A stretch of 64,000 bases of DNA from Nitrospinota bacterium. GTDB lineage: Bacteria > Nitrospinota > Nitrospinia > Nitrospinales > VA-1. The position numbers and the translations under genes are program-made. The DNA lies in contig JAQCGX010000003.1 of NCBI GenBank assembly GCA_027619975.1, positions 62,001-126,000 of the forward strand. The letters are read 5' to 3'. Below the pieces are notes generated by a model. That model saw only the letters and a program-made list of their open reading frames with translations, did not search any database and was not told the DNA's origin. Positions 8,612 through 18,583 of this stretch are shown piece by piece. Each line of letters begins with the position of its first letter. The stretch's first letter is position 1.

Positions 8612-11600
8612 TTAAAATGCGGAAACAGTTAAAACTTGTTTCAAATCGCAATGGCCCTGAAAAACCTTTTGTATCCCATCCTGTTTCAGGGTCGTCATTC
8701 CTTCCTGTTTTGCCAAATCCCTGAGCTCAGTCACGAAGGCTTTGTGCATGATTTTACTCTTCATTTCCGGAGTTCCCTTAAGCACCTCGTGCAAAGCCAT
8801 TCGCCCTGAATAACCCGATTCCATACATTTTTGACAGCCAACGGGTTTTTTTAATTGCAGTTCTTTGGTGTATTTAATATCCAGCTTTTTAAAATCCTCT
8901 TCGCCATATTCCTGCACCAGTATTTCGAATTCACTCTTGTCAGGGTGGTAATCCTCCTTGCATTCCTTGCAAAGCGTTTTGACAAGTCTCTGCGCGACGA
9001 TCAATAAAATTGCGTCGGCAAAATTGAGCGCATTCATGCCCATATCGATGAGGCGGGTGATTGTTTCAGGGGCTGAGTTGGTGTGTAGGGTGCTGAAAAC
9101 CAGATGTCCTGTCAGAGACGCTTCCAATGCAATGGCCGCGGTTTCCGAGTCTCGCATTTCACCAACCATGATCACATCCGGGTCTCCGCGGAGAAAAGAC
9201 CGCATTGCTCTGGCAAAATTCAAACCAATTTTGTCTAGCATCTGTACTTGTCGCAAACCTTCCTGAGTGATTTCAACAGGATCTTCAGCCGTCCAGATTT
9301 TTCTTTCCGAAGTATTTATGTGTCCCAGACAGGAGTGCAGAGTGGTTGTCTTTCCCGAACCAGTGGGGCCAACCACCAATATAAGGCCATAAGGCATGGC
9401 AATTTTTTCTTTGATCCAGTTCAGGTTTCCAGTGCTGAAACTCATCTCCTCCAAGGGAATTGGTTTGCTGGAGGCAAGGATTCGCATAACAGCGTCTTCA
9501 TTTCCCCCAACGGTGGGACAAGTCGCGACGCGAAACTCAATTTCTTTTCTTCCATACTTCATTTTTATTTTTCCGTCCTGGGGCATCCTCTTTTCAGCGA
9601 TGTCCAGCCGGGCCATAATTTTCAGACGGGAAATTATTGCCTGCTTATAAAGATAGGGTATTTGTTGGTAGATACGGCAGGTACCGTCCTTTCTAAAACG
9701 AACCTTGACATCTTTTTTACCCACTCCAGGCTCCACATGGATATCGGAAATTCCCTGGTCATAAGCATCAGTCATAATTTTATTAACGAGGCGCACAATA
9801 GTGCTGTCTGTTTCACTGATGGCATTTACAGCATCATCATCTGAAGACCCGTAATCAGCTGAGGAATCTGATTGCTCGTCCACCAGAGCGTTTAAAAGGG
9901 TGGATAACTCTTCTTTGTTGTTTTCTTCGCTTTCCTCTTCAAGCGGGCTTTCTCCTGAGATTCCGGTATTTAGAAAGTCTCGGATATCGGCTTTCAATCC
10001 GACATGAAAACTAATATTTTTCTTTGGAAGAATCATTCTTATATTGTTGACCTTGTCCTGATCTGTAGGGTCATCGATAAGAATGGTAATATTGGAGGGC
10101 GAGTTTTGAATGGGTACCCAGTCGTGTTTGGCGAGATAATTTTTATTTAATCCGGCAAAGACATTGGGATGTAAAACGACTGAGTCGCTATAACCTGAAT
10201 AGGGGATCTCATAATAAAGTTCCAGAGATTTCCCTATATCCTTTCGCTTTAACTTCAATTCTCCCAATAAAACATCTTCAATATTTAACTTGTTCTCACG
10301 TGCTTTCAATATGGCTTCATTTAACTCTTCCTGGGAAACGATCCCATTCTCCACGAGGTATCCGAATTTACTTTTCTTCTTTTGGGAAGTATTTTGTTGA
10401 TTGTTAAAAGCCAGGGCCAGATGGTCTGCAATGATCAGGATGTTTTTTTGATCAAACTTAGTGAAACTTTCTCCATATTTCTTGTTGATGAGCTGTAAGA
10501 CTCCCATGGTCTTGTCATTGTGGACTAAAGGGTAGACAAGCATGGATTTTGTTTTGAGGCCGGATTTTTTATCCCACGAACTGTCAAAGGTGATTTCCGG
10601 ATTGTATTTTTTCAGGTCTTCCTGATTATAAACATCAGCAATATTTATGGGTCTTTTTTCCAGTGCCACCCAACCGGCAATGCTTTTTGATGAGATGGGA
10701 ACCCGGATTTCTTTGATTATGTTATCCGATTTAAATTTAGAAAAAATTTCATTTTTTTCCGAATCGATCGCGTAAATGGTTATCATCTCGGCATCAAAAA
10801 GGTCCATAATGGTTTCCTTGAGGCCCAGAAGAATGTCATTTGAATTTTTCGCGGAATGGATTGCATGCGCGGTCGCCTTGAATTTTGCTTCCACTTCTTC
10901 GATTTCCAACTTGACCATTGCATGGCCCAGCGTGGTTGCCAGTTCTTTTGCCTGCCGCAAGTCTCCTTCACTAAACCGATCTTCCCCTGTCTTATTCAGA
11001 ACCTGCAGGACACCCACTACTCTTTTCTCATAAGGTAAGGCCACCACCAGCGCGGAACTGGTTTTGATGTGAGTCAAATTGTCCCAGGTCTTGTTGTGTA
11101 TCAGGTTAGGATCATATTGCTTGAGTTCATCGGAGGAATAAACATCCACAATATTGAGTGATTTTCCAGTTGCGGCACAAAACCCAGCCAGGCTTTTGGG
11201 TGAGATATCCAGACGAAAATCCATCTCCCCGGGATTTTGGTAGTTGCACGCGTAAAGCTGTCTCTTTCCCCTGTCAAGGGAGTAGATTGATACTGCTTCG
11301 CTTTTAAAAATATTTTTTAGGTCCTCGGTCAGAGAAAAGAGGAGGTCTTTGGTGCTTACAGCTGAAAGGATCTTGTTGATCAGAGGTTTGATTTGATCCG
11401 AAGCTCTTCGGCCCTCTCTTCTTTCTTGCTGAGGGGCCGGCTCTGAGATTCCATTTTTGTCTGGACGTACTGTTGCCTTCTCGTTCTTTTCTTCGAAAGT
11501 AGTTTCCCTTTGCTCCTGGGTTGTTCCCGTTTCGATAAGAACTTCTAACTCTGCGTTGATTAAAGAAATATCGGCATTTTCAGATAAACTCGTCCCGTTA

Positions 11601-11710
11601 GTTACCGTCTGATCCTCGAAATCGTGGGGAAAAGAGTCTTCGCTTGAGGCAGAGCCGTACCTTGGGTCCCTTGGTTTTGCAGACCGCATGAGTTTAGAGA
11701 AAAATGCCAT
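8612..11710 (-). CDS. Tandem-GAF, PilB/GspE-type secretion ATPase (canonical motifs)
   Basis: 1032 residues. A charged, low-complexity N-terminus of about 110 residues precedes two GAF domains (about 115-275 and 290-450), a MshEN-like domain (about 465-600) and a hexameric secretion ATPase domain (about 660-1025). Motifs are textbook: Walker A GPTGSGKTTTLHS near residue 785, Asp box AEDPVE, Walker B DPDVIMVGEMRD, His box STLHTNSAPET near 880, and the CKEC / CQKC zinc pairs. Family members power type IV pilus extension or type II secretion from the inner face of the inner membrane. MshEN domains in relatives bind cyclic di-GMP, and GAF domains bind small ligands, so this looks like a signal-gated motor. 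Whether it drives pili is unknown because no pilus gene is in the window. A promoter lies 50-75 bp upstream. Confidence 0.85.
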   Translation of the reverse strand: MAFFSKLMRSAKPRDPRYGSASSEDSFPHDFEDQTVTNGTSLSENADISLINAELEVLIETGTTQEQRETTFEEKNEKATVRPDKNGISEPAPQQERREGRRASDQIKPLINKILSAVSTKDLLFSLTEDLKNIFKSEAVSIYSLDRGKRQLYACNYQNPGEMDFRLDISPKSLAGFCAATGKSLNIVDVYSSDELKQYDPNLIHNKTWDNLTHIKTSSALVVALPYEKRVVGVLQVLNKTGEDRFSEGDLRQAKELATTLGHAMVKLEIEEVEAKFKATAHAIHSAKNSNDILLGLKETIMDLFDAEMITIYAIDSEKNEIFSKFKSDNIIKEIRVPISSKSIAGWVALEKRPINIADVYNQEDLKKYNPEITFDSSWDKKSGLKTKSMLVYPLVHNDKTMGVLQLINKKYGESFTKFDQKNILIIADHLALAFNNQQNTSQKKKSKFGYLVENGIVSQEELNEAILKARENKLNIEDVLLGELKLKRKDIGKSLELYYEIPYSGYSDSVVLHPNVFAGLNKNYLAKHDWVPIQNSPSNITILIDDPTDQDKVNNIRMILPKKNISFHVGLKADIRDFLNTGISGESPLEEESEENNKEELSTLLNALVDEQSDSSADYGSSDDDAVNAISETDSTIVRLVNKIMTDAYDQGISDIHVEPGVGKKDVKVRFRKDGTCRIYQQIPYLYKQAIISRLKIMARLDIAEKRMPQDGKIKMKYGRKEIEFRVATCPTVGGNEDAVMRILASSKPIPLEEMSFSTGNLNWIKEKIAMPYGLILVVGPTGSGKTTTLHSCLGHINTSERKIWTAEDPVEITQEGLRQVQMLDKIGLNFARAMRSFLRGDPDVIMVGEMRDSETAAIALEASLTGHLVFSTLHTNSAPETITRLIDMGMNALNFADAILLIVAQRLVKTLCKECKEDYHPDKSEFEILVQEYGEEDFKKLDIKYTKELQLKKPVGCQKCMESGYSGRMALHEVLKGTPEMKSKIMHKAFVTELRDLAKQEGMTTLKQDGIQKVFQGHCDLKQVLTVSAF

Positions 11711-11758
11711 ATTTCAGCAGTTAGGAATATGAGAGTAAATTTGATTGATTGATTTCCT

Positions 11759-11787
11759 ATTTTACAATCATACCCCTGCTATTACAA
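11759..11787 (-). promoter_or_regulatory. Sigma70-type promoter for the canonical tandem-GAF ATPase
   Basis: Minus strand: -35 TTGTAA (11782-11787), 17-base spacer, -10 TAAAAT (11759-11764). It lies about 50 bases before the ATG at 11710, in a 276 bp AT-rich gap that separates this gene from parE, so the ATPase is probably transcribed apart from topoisomerase IV. Confidence 0.5.
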
Positions 11788-11986
11788 GCCGAAATAATAA
11801 TTTACCAGTATAAATGTTATTGATTTTATTATGTTTATAAGATATTTGTTTATATATAATAACTATCTATGTAAATAAATGTAATTGCTGGAAAAATGAA
11901 GGGAATGGTGGGTTCGCTGGGCAAAAGGTGGGAAAAATCAGACTTTTTCGCTTAACTGTTTTATCTGGAGGAATGAGGGAAGCGGA

Positions 11987-13876
11987 TCAAATATCGAGGT
12001 CTTTGACGAAGATAGCCTTCTCCTTAATGAATTTGAAACGAGGTTCCGGGTCTTTGCCCATGAGTTGATCGAAAGTTTTATTAGTCTCCTCCGGGTCTCC
12101 GATTTGCACACGGATCATGGAACGGCTTTTTTTGTTCATGGTGGTTTCTTTTAAATCGGATGCGGGCATCTCGCCCAAACCTTTAAAACGGCCAATTTCG
12201 TAGGCAGACCCGTTTAATTTTTCTATGATGTCATCTTTTTCTTTTTCATCGATGGCATAAAATAATTTTTTCCCGGCATCTATTCGGAACAGAGGGGGTT
12301 GGGCTATGAAGAGATGGCCCTTTTGTATAAGCTCAGGCATATAGCGATAGAAAAATGTCAGTAACAGGGTGCAAATGTGGGCGCCATCGACATCAGCGTC
12401 AGTCATGATGATTACTTTCCCGTAACGCAGCTTGCTGTACTCAAACCTGGGTTTGATACCCGCTCCAATGGCGGAGATGATATTTTGAATTTCATTATTT
12501 GCCAGTGCCTTGGCCGTGGTAGCGGTTTCGACGTTTATAATTTTCCCCCGGATCGGCAAAATAGCCTGGGTTTTACGATCCCTTGCCTGTTTGCTGGACC
12601 CGCCGGCAGAATCTCCTTCACATATAAAAAGTTCAGCATGCTCTTTATCGACCGTTGAGCAATCTGAAAGTTTTCCAGGCAGGTTGAGTCGGTGCGATAC
12701 GAGCGTCTTGCGCTGAACCGCTTCTTTGGCCTGCCTTGAAGCGATGCGGGCCTGGGCCGAAAGCACAACCCGGCTGGCGATTAAATCCCCTATGGTTTGG
12801 TTGTTGTGCAGTTGGTGCTCGAGAGAATGTTTGACGACAGACTCCACCTGCGACGTGATATCGGAGTTTAATCGGCCCTTTGTTTGCCCTTGAAACTCCA
12901 CATCTCCCTGCAGGTAGACATTGACTATAGCTACGAGTCCTTCTTTGACATCGTCACTGGTGACATTGGTGACGCCTTTTGGCAGTAAGTTTCTGCGTTC
13001 AATATACGTCCTGAGCGCCTTGGTGATGCCGTTACGGAAGCCGGTTTCATGAGTACCCCCATCCACCGTTTTGATGGAATTGGCGTAGGACAAGAGGGTT
13101 GTTTCGGTACTTGAAGTCCAAAGAAATGCGGTTTCCACTTTCATATTCGAATCTTCTTTCTCGATATAAAAGGGATCTTCCATGAGAGTTGGAAGTTTGC
13201 TCACAATATTCTGGATATAGTCCTTGATTCCCTGAGGGTATTCAAACGTATGTTTGTTGTTATTTTCCTGGACAATTATCTTGAGGCCTTTATTTAAAAA
13301 AGCCTTGGACTCCGCCTGCTCCAGAATTAATTTTGGATTGAATTCAATTTTTTTAAAAATTGTTTTATCAGGCTTGAAATAGATTGTGGTGCCATAATTG
13401 CGGACGGGTTTGCCTTTTTGTAGCTTCGAGGTCGGTTTTCCGCATGAATAAGTTTGCGTCCATTCAAACCCGTCTCGACGCGATGATGCTTTCAAGGTTT
13501 CCGACAGGGCGCAGACCACAGCCATGCCGACGCCGTGAAGACCGCCGGAGACTTTGTAATTGTCCTGGCTGAATTTCCCCCCGGAATGCAGGGTGGTAAA
13601 TAAAACCTCCATTGCGCTTCGCTTGGTTTTGCGAAACATATCCACTGGAATGCCACGCCCGTTATCACTGACCGTGACACCGTGATCCTTGTCGAGAGTG
13701 ATTTCAATCATGTCGCAGTGCCCGTTCAAAGCCTCATCCACGCAGTTATCCAGAATTTCCCAGAGCAGGTGATGCAGTCCCGTTGAAGAGGTGGACCCTA
13801 TATACATTCCCGGACGCCGTCGTACCGGCTCCAGGCCTTCAAGAATTTGTATGTCGTCCGCGCTGTATGTTGCCAT
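11987..13876 (-). CDS. parE: DNA topoisomerase IV subunit B (ParE-like)
   Basis: ATPase subunit of a type IIA topoisomerase that decatenates daughter chromosomes. The GHKL ATPase fold shows EILDNCVDEALNG, DNGRGIPVD and GGLHGVGMAVVCALS. The Toprim domain shows EGDSAGGSSKQARDRKTQAI and the metal-binding MTDADVDGAHI. At 629 residues it lacks the insertion found in long Gram-negative GyrB proteins. The gene starts 11 bp after parC on the same strand, so the two form one operon with parC first. It is called ParE rather than GyrB because its partner lacks a GyrA box; a second gyrase pair is expected elsewhere in the genome. Confidence 0.85.
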   Translation of the reverse strand: MATYSADDIQILEGLEPVRRRPGMYIGSTSSTGLHHLLWEILDNCVDEALNGHCDMIEITLDKDHGVTVSDNGRGIPVDMFRKTKRSAMEVLFTTLHSGGKFSQDNYKVSGGLHGVGMAVVCALSETLKASSRRDGFEWTQTYSCGKPTSKLQKGKPVRNYGTTIYFKPDKTIFKKIEFNPKLILEQAESKAFLNKGLKIIVQENNNKHTFEYPQGIKDYIQNIVSKLPTLMEDPFYIEKEDSNMKVETAFLWTSSTETTLLSYANSIKTVDGGTHETGFRNGITKALRTYIERRNLLPKGVTNVTSDDVKEGLVAIVNVYLQGDVEFQGQTKGRLNSDITSQVESVVKHSLEHQLHNNQTIGDLIASRVVLSAQARIASRQAKEAVQRKTLVSHRLNLPGKLSDCSTVDKEHAELFICEGDSAGGSSKQARDRKTQAILPIRGKIINVETATTAKALANNEIQNIISAIGAGIKPRFEYSKLRYGKVIIMTDADVDGAHICTLLLTFFYRYMPELIQKGHLFIAQPPLFRIDAGKKLFYAIDEKEKDDIIEKLNGSAYEIGRFKGLGEMPASDLKETTMNKKSRSMIRVQIGDPEETNKTFDQLMGKDPEPRFKFIKEKAIFVKDLDI

Positions 13877-13887
13877 GTTCCCTTAAT

Positions 13888-16206
13888 CTAAAGAATGTTG
13901 ATGATTTTAACTCGCCTGGCAATGATCACTCCCTGACTGCCACGTTTGTAGACAGGAACGCTGTTGACTCCTATTTCCTTTTCATTGCCGCTTTCAAAAA
14001 TAAGGGTGACTTTATCTTTTTTGTTCACAACTTTAAAACCGGCCAATTGACCGTCTTGAATTTTAATTAACTTAACGCCCATACCCGATCCAGTGAGTTT
14101 GGGAACATGATCGGTGAGAATGACCAGTCCCTTTCCATCAGTTGTGGCCATGAAAACATGATCCCCTTGAACCAGAGAAACAGCCGCCATGCGATCGGTT
14201 TTCTTCAAACTCATGATCTTTCTTCCCGCTTTGGTTGTTTCTGTCAGGTTTGATGCGGGGAACCGAAACGCATATCCGGCTTCACTCATGACCATGAACT
14301 CCAGGCTCTCCATTATGGAGTCTTCACTTGAATCACTATCGGAAAAATTGAGCGAAGTTTGTGGGGTTTTCAGTTTTTCCCTGGACTTCTTTTTTACCTG
14401 ACCCTCTTCAAATTTTACCAACAGATCCTGAGGATTCAAGGCCATCATTTTCAGTACCCGCTCGCCGTCGCTAAATTTGAACAGGTTTTGAATGGGTTCG
14501 CCAAAACCGGTGCGGGTATGCGGTAAGTTGTATATTTTTTGAACGTAAACCGTTCCAAATGAAGTGAAAAAAGCGACCAGCTCTTTTGTATTCGATTTCA
14601 GGATTTCTTGAAGCTCATCGTTTTCCTTGAACTTCAAGGAACTCGGATCATTAATTGTCTTTAATTTTCTCAACCATCCATTTTTACTGATCACTAAAGA
14701 AACATCTTCATGCTGAATAAAATCCTCAGCGTTGTATTCGACACTTTCAATTTGCTTGATGGTCGTTTTTCGTTTATCACCATATTTTTCGGTGATCTCC
14801 TGCAATTCCTCTTTGACTAAGGCCCATATCTTTTTTGCCGAACTTAAAATGCCCTCAATGCGCTTTTTCTCTTTCAACTTCTCCTGTTGCTCGGCGATTA
14901 TTTTGTCGATTTCCATTGAAACCAGCCGGTAAAGAGGAATTTCGAGAATAGCGTGGGTCTGCTCATCATCCAGTTGAAAGGCGTTTGAAATTTTTTCGTG
15001 CGCTTCTTTGCGTGATTTAGAAGAACGGATCAATTGCAGGGCTTTATCGAGGTTGTTAAAGATAATGGCAAAAGCCGCAAGCAGATGCAGGCGCTTGTCA
15101 ATCAGAGCCAGTTCATACTTCAGCCTTCTGGTAACCACCTCTTTGCGAAAATCCAGAAAGAACTGGCAGATTTCCAGGAGGGACAACCGGCCCGGTTCTC
15201 CGTTGGGCTTTAAACAGGTGAAATTGAGCTGAAAATTGGATTCCATATCGCTATGCTTGAAAACATAGCTCATGACCTTATCCGCGTCCGAATTGGCTTT
15301 CATTTCCAGAACAACACGAATTTTTTCGTCACTTTCGTCCCGGATGTCAATGAGAGGCGGCAGTTTCTTGCCGATGATGATTTCGGCAATTTTTTCGATC
15401 ATTTTGGATTTGTTGACGCCATAGGGAATGGACGTGAGGATAATTTGCTGTCTTCCTCTGGGAAGGTCTTCCAGCCTCCACTCTCCCCGTATTTTTACAG
15501 CACCCGAACCAGTTTCGTAAGCCTTGCGAATTTCTTCTTTGGAAGTAAGGATGATAGCGCCTGTCGGAAAGTCCGGCCCTTTGATATGTTTCATCAACTG
15601 AGTAACTGTACTTTTCGGGTTATCTATGAGATCGATGAGGGCGTTGTTCACCTCGCGCAGGTTGTGACTGGGAAACGAGCAGGCCATGCCTACTGCTATT
15701 CCTGAAGATCCGTTTATTAATAGATTGGGTATCCGGGAAGGAAGAACCACCGGCTCTTTTAGCGTATTGTCATAGTTTTGCTTGAAGTCTACCGTCTCTT
15801 TTTTGAGATCCTGCAATAAATAAGTTGTTATCGATTGCAGTCTCCCCTCTGTATATCTGTAGGCCGCAGGCGGGTCTCCATCCAGGGAGCCAAAATTTCC
15901 TTTTCCATCTACGAGTGGATAACGCAGGGAAAAATCCTGGGCCATACGGACCATGGATTCATAAGTCGAGGCGTCACCGTGTGGATGATATTTACCTAAC
16001 ACTTCCCCAATAATTTTTGCGGATTTGACGTATTTTGCCGCCTCATTCACCCCCATAGCACTCATGGCATATAGAATTCTTCTGTGAATGGGTTTTAAAC
16101 CATCGCGAACATCGGGAAGAGAACGAGAAACGATGGTGGATAAGGCATAAGTGAGAAACCGGTCTTCCAGTTCCACTTGAATATCAGAAATGTTTTCCTT
16201 CGCCAT
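13888..16206 (-). CDS. parC: DNA topoisomerase IV subunit A (ParC-like)
   Basis: DNA-cleaving subunit of topoisomerase IV, 772 residues. The breakage-reunion domain starts with [29 protein letters not shown] and has the catalytic tyrosine at Y118 in [10 protein letters not shown]. The long coiled-coil arm follows (about 360-480), then a beta-pinwheel-like C-terminal part. I see no GyrA box (QRRGGKG-like), which argues for ParC over GyrA. In the quinolone region the sequence is HGDASTYES, so the position equal to E. coli GyrA Ser83 is alanine (A79) and the Asp87 position is glutamate (E83). It leads the parC-parE operon. The 324 bp upstream gap should hold its promoter, but no convincing boxes stand out. 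Confidence 0.87.
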   Translation of the reverse strand: MAKENISDIQVELEDRFLTYALSTIVSRSLPDVRDGLKPIHRRILYAMSAMGVNEAAKYVKSAKIIGEVLGKYHPHGDASTYESMVRMAQDFSLRYPLVDGKGNFGSLDGDPPAAYRYTEGRLQSITTYLLQDLKKETVDFKQNYDNTLKEPVVLPSRIPNLLINGSSGIAVGMACSFPSHNLREVNNALIDLIDNPKSTVTQLMKHIKGPDFPTGAIILTSKEEIRKAYETGSGAVKIRGEWRLEDLPRGRQQIILTSIPYGVNKSKMIEKIAEIIIGKKLPPLIDIRDESDEKIRVVLEMKANSDADKVMSYVFKHSDMESNFQLNFTCLKPNGEPGRLSLLEICQFFLDFRKEVVTRRLKYELALIDKRLHLLAAFAIIFNNLDKALQLIRSSKSRKEAHEKISNAFQLDDEQTHAILEIPLYRLVSMEIDKIIAEQQEKLKEKKRIEGILSSAKKIWALVKEELQEITEKYGDKRKTTIKQIESVEYNAEDFIQHEDVSLVISKNGWLRKLKTINDPSSLKFKENDELQEILKSNTKELVAFFTSFGTVYVQKIYNLPHTRTGFGEPIQNLFKFSDGERVLKMMALNPQDLLVKFEEGQVKKKSREKLKTPQTSLNFSDSDSSEDSIMESLEFMVMSEAGYAFRFPASNLTETTKAGRKIMSLKKTDRMAAVSLVQGDHVFMATTDGKGLVILTDHVPKLTGSGMGVKLIKIQDGQLAGFKVVNKKDKVTLIFESGNEKEIGVNSVPVYKRGSQGVIIARRVKIINIL

Positions 16207-16530
16207 GATTTTTAGGTGATGTTAATTTTTGTTTGATGAGAGAAAATTGAAAAAGCCAAAGCGAGTAAACCAGCACTATGGTTATTTTTCGGGAATGAAC
16301 GATTGTAAAAATTCAGTTTGAGATATAAAAGGGGGGCTAGGGTATCGTTGATGTAACGTTTAAAGATAAATAATGGGTCGACTGTAAACTTGTCGAGAAG
16401 CTGTAGCTTAAGTTTCTGTTGTTTTAGGAATTATCTCGTTCTATTTAGTTATTCGGAAGAAAGTTTCCTTAACCTTATTTAAATTACATAGTATCAAAAT
16501 AAATCTGAAAATATAAATTTTAATTTGTAT
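16207..16530. other. AT-rich gap between parC and the frameshifted formyltransferase gene
   Basis: 324 bases without a supportable gene. It is AT-rich, contains short A and T tracts and must hold the parC promoter on the minus strand, but I see no -35/-10 pair, RNA gene or repeat that I would stand behind. Confidence 0.5.
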
Positions 16531-17003
16531 TTACTTTTCTCGGATCGTTCGAGAGCCATCAACTGCGATTGTTGTATCGGAGAAATTAATAGTATGGAAG
16601 GCATCACTGTAAGGGAGTGACTTCTCAGGTAAAATTTCACAAATCCTTTGTTCTTCAAATTCATTTTCTGAAAGGGTTAATATTTCAAAAAAAATAACTG
16701 ACCCCCGTATCGCTTCAAACCATTTTGGGCAGGGCGGATAATTTTACCGTTCTTTAAGAAGATATTCCCAGCCATGCGTGATCCGCGGATATCCGTTTTA
16801 ACAGGGTTTAGCGTATGTGCTTTCCATTCTCCCCACAAACTATCGGAATGATAAATGAATAAATTGTTTTCTTTATTACAGGGCTCAACCCGGGTTGTGA
16901 AGAGCCACCATTTATTTTTATAAAAGTGAATAACCGTATCCGCAGCTGGAAAGTCATCGAACAGAACTTTTTTTTCTCCCAAGTCCTTGAAAAGTCGGTA
17001 CAC
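16531..17003 (-). CDS. C-terminal part of the formyltransferase/beta-propeller protein (frameshifted)
   Basis: Continuation of the gene at 16808-18178 in other frames. From the first shift the frame reads KKVLFDDFPAADTV, then HFYKNKWWLFTTRVEP and GSRMAGNIFLKNGKIIRPAQ, the repeating blades of a GH43/GH32-like beta-propeller. It ends at a TAA inside or just after a T8 run (16687-16694 on the plus strand). One more base in that run would join it to a further 51 codons beginning EILTLSENEFEEQRICEILP and ending in the stop at 16531. The rejoined tail has the SDAFHTINFS and IAVDG pattern typical of the end of this family. The fragment has no start codon of its own that makes sense and is best read as part of one broken gene. 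Confidence 0.75.
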
Positions 17004-18178
17004 TGATATAGAACAATCTGATTAGATTGAGACTGCTCAGGAATCATATACAATTCATTATCATGTTCTAAGATAAATGGAAAAGAAAGATGAAAGTCTG
17101 TTTCCAAAACCGGATAGGGTTTAGAAAAATTGTAATTTTTATCCATCTCTACGACAGCGATATGGCCGCGTTTATTTTTATAGATATAATCCTCAACAAA
17201 CAAATAAACCTTACCGTTTCTGATAAGAATAAAAGGATCGGCAACAAAACGTGATTCATCGGGTGCAAACCAGTGTACATTTTCTAAATGTTTCTTATTC
17301 ATATCAAGGTCATTTCCCGGTATGACCCCGATATTCCATTGCTCTCGTTTGCTGTTTTTGAGAACACGCTTCTTGAAGAAGCGAAAAAACATTTTTCCAA
17401 TGAAAATAAACATTTGCCAGTTTTTAGGCCCTCTATAGAGCTTTTTATTATAGGGCTTTGTACTTTCGGAGTAGTGGGCGAAAAAAAGTTCCTTCGTAAA
17501 ATTTTGCAAGGCCACGAAATTTAGGGTTTCCATTAACAACATGACCCCGGATTCTTGCAGAGAATACCTGTTTCTTAAGGGAGAGGTGAAATCCGTTCTC
17601 CGATTGATTTTATTTAATATCATGCCTCCATCAAGTTTTTCACTCAAGACCTGCAGGGTGACTCCGGAAAGAGGATTGTTTTCATAAAGTTCCCAGAAAC
17701 CCGCCGGTCCCCCTCTATATTCATCATTGTCCCCGTGATGATAGCTCCAAACTCCGAAACGGGCGATATTCAGAATTTCACCCTTTATAATTTTAAATCC
17801 GAATCTCAGGATGACATCCAATTGAAATTTCTGAATTTCTTTAACGTCTTTCGGATCGAACCGATGTATAAACTTTTTGCCAATGGGGATAACGGGCAAG
17901 CAGGCAATGTCGTCCAGTTTTTGTGAAATGTTGCAGTCCTTCAGAGTTTCGAGATAACTGGCGATCCTCTTTCGTTCCCAAGCCAAATAGCGGTGATAGA
18001 GAAATTTATTTTCAATCACCTTCTGCCATAATGTGCGTTTTTGAGATGATTGATCTCCATTATTCAGAATGACTAGTTTTAATTCAATATTGGGATTATC
18101 CGAAATCTTGTCTATGATGGTGTTTACCCAAAATGGAACATCATAACTATCCAGCATGATTCCTAGTTTAAGAGTCAT
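16808..18178 (-). CDS. Formyltransferase-like / five-bladed propeller protein (frameshifted N-terminal part)
   Basis: The first 220 residues look like a formyltransferase fold: LGIMLDSYDVPFWVN at the start, a RFGFKIIKGEIL strand and the SYHHGDNDEYRGGPAGFWEL signature, which is close to the active-site region of formyltetrahydrofolate-dependent enzymes. After about residue 290 come propeller blades (HWFAPDESRFVADPFILIRN, KVYLFVEDY). Related two-domain proteins sit in polysaccharide clusters. The reading frame leaves homology after WEKKK, at a run of eight A (minus strand; 16968-16975), where nine would keep it in frame. The last ~60 residues of this frame are therefore spurious. It is either a recent pseudogene, a homopolymer sequencing error, or rescued by slippage. 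The gene stands alone between parC and mrp. Confidence 0.75.
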   Translation of the reverse strand: MTLKLGIMLDSYDVPFWVNTIIDKISDNPNIELKLVILNNGDQSSQKRTLWQKVIENKFLYHRYLAWERKRIASYLETLKDCNISQKLDDIACLPVIPIGKKFIHRFDPKDVKEIQKFQLDVILRFGFKIIKGEILNIARFGVWSYHHGDNDEYRGGPAGFWELYENNPLSGVTLQVLSEKLDGGMILNKINRRTDFTSPLRNRYSLQESGVMLLMETLNFVALQNFTKELFFAHYSESTKPYNKKLYRGPKNWQMFIFIGKMFFRFFKKRVLKNSKREQWNIGVIPGNDLDMNKKHLENVHWFAPDESRFVADPFILIRNGKVYLFVEDYIYKNKRGHIAVVEMDKNYNFSKPYPVLETDFHLSFPFILEHDNELYMIPEQSQSNQIVLYQCTDFSRTWEKKKFCSMTFQLRIRLFTFIKINGGSSQPGLSPVIKKTIYSFIIPIVCGENGKHIR

Positions 18179-18583
18179 TTATTCGCTCATTCATTTGATT
18201 TATTAAGCTTTTGGACATAATATTTGAAAAGAAGCACCCATTGGCCACAAAATCCAACACATATAAAAGAAACTCCTAAGTATCTGTAAGCTCGCACATA
18301 AAGCTTTTGTAATCAATAAGTAAAAGTTAATTAGATTTAAATTTTTCAAAAATACAAAAACTTATAGACAGATTTATATAAAAATGTAAAAAATAATCAT
18401 TATTTAAGTGTAGTTTTTGAAGGAACATCTTAGGCAAAAGTTTCAGAATTTAAACCTTTTTAGCTATTTGACCATCTTATTGGACAAAAGACCAGTTGCA
18501 ACAAACGGGTCAAGACGGTGAGTAGGTATTTTACTAGAATCGAATCCAGTTCTTTACTGGTTAAATTTATCGGGAGTTAACTG
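18179..18583. other. AT-rich divergent gap between the formyltransferase gene and mrp
   Basis: 405 bases with no open frame of note. It lies between two divergent genes and so should contain promoters for both. It is rich in A/T tracts around 18330-18420. I could not pick a -35/-10 pair with confidence and saw no RNA gene or repeat. Confidence 0.5.
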
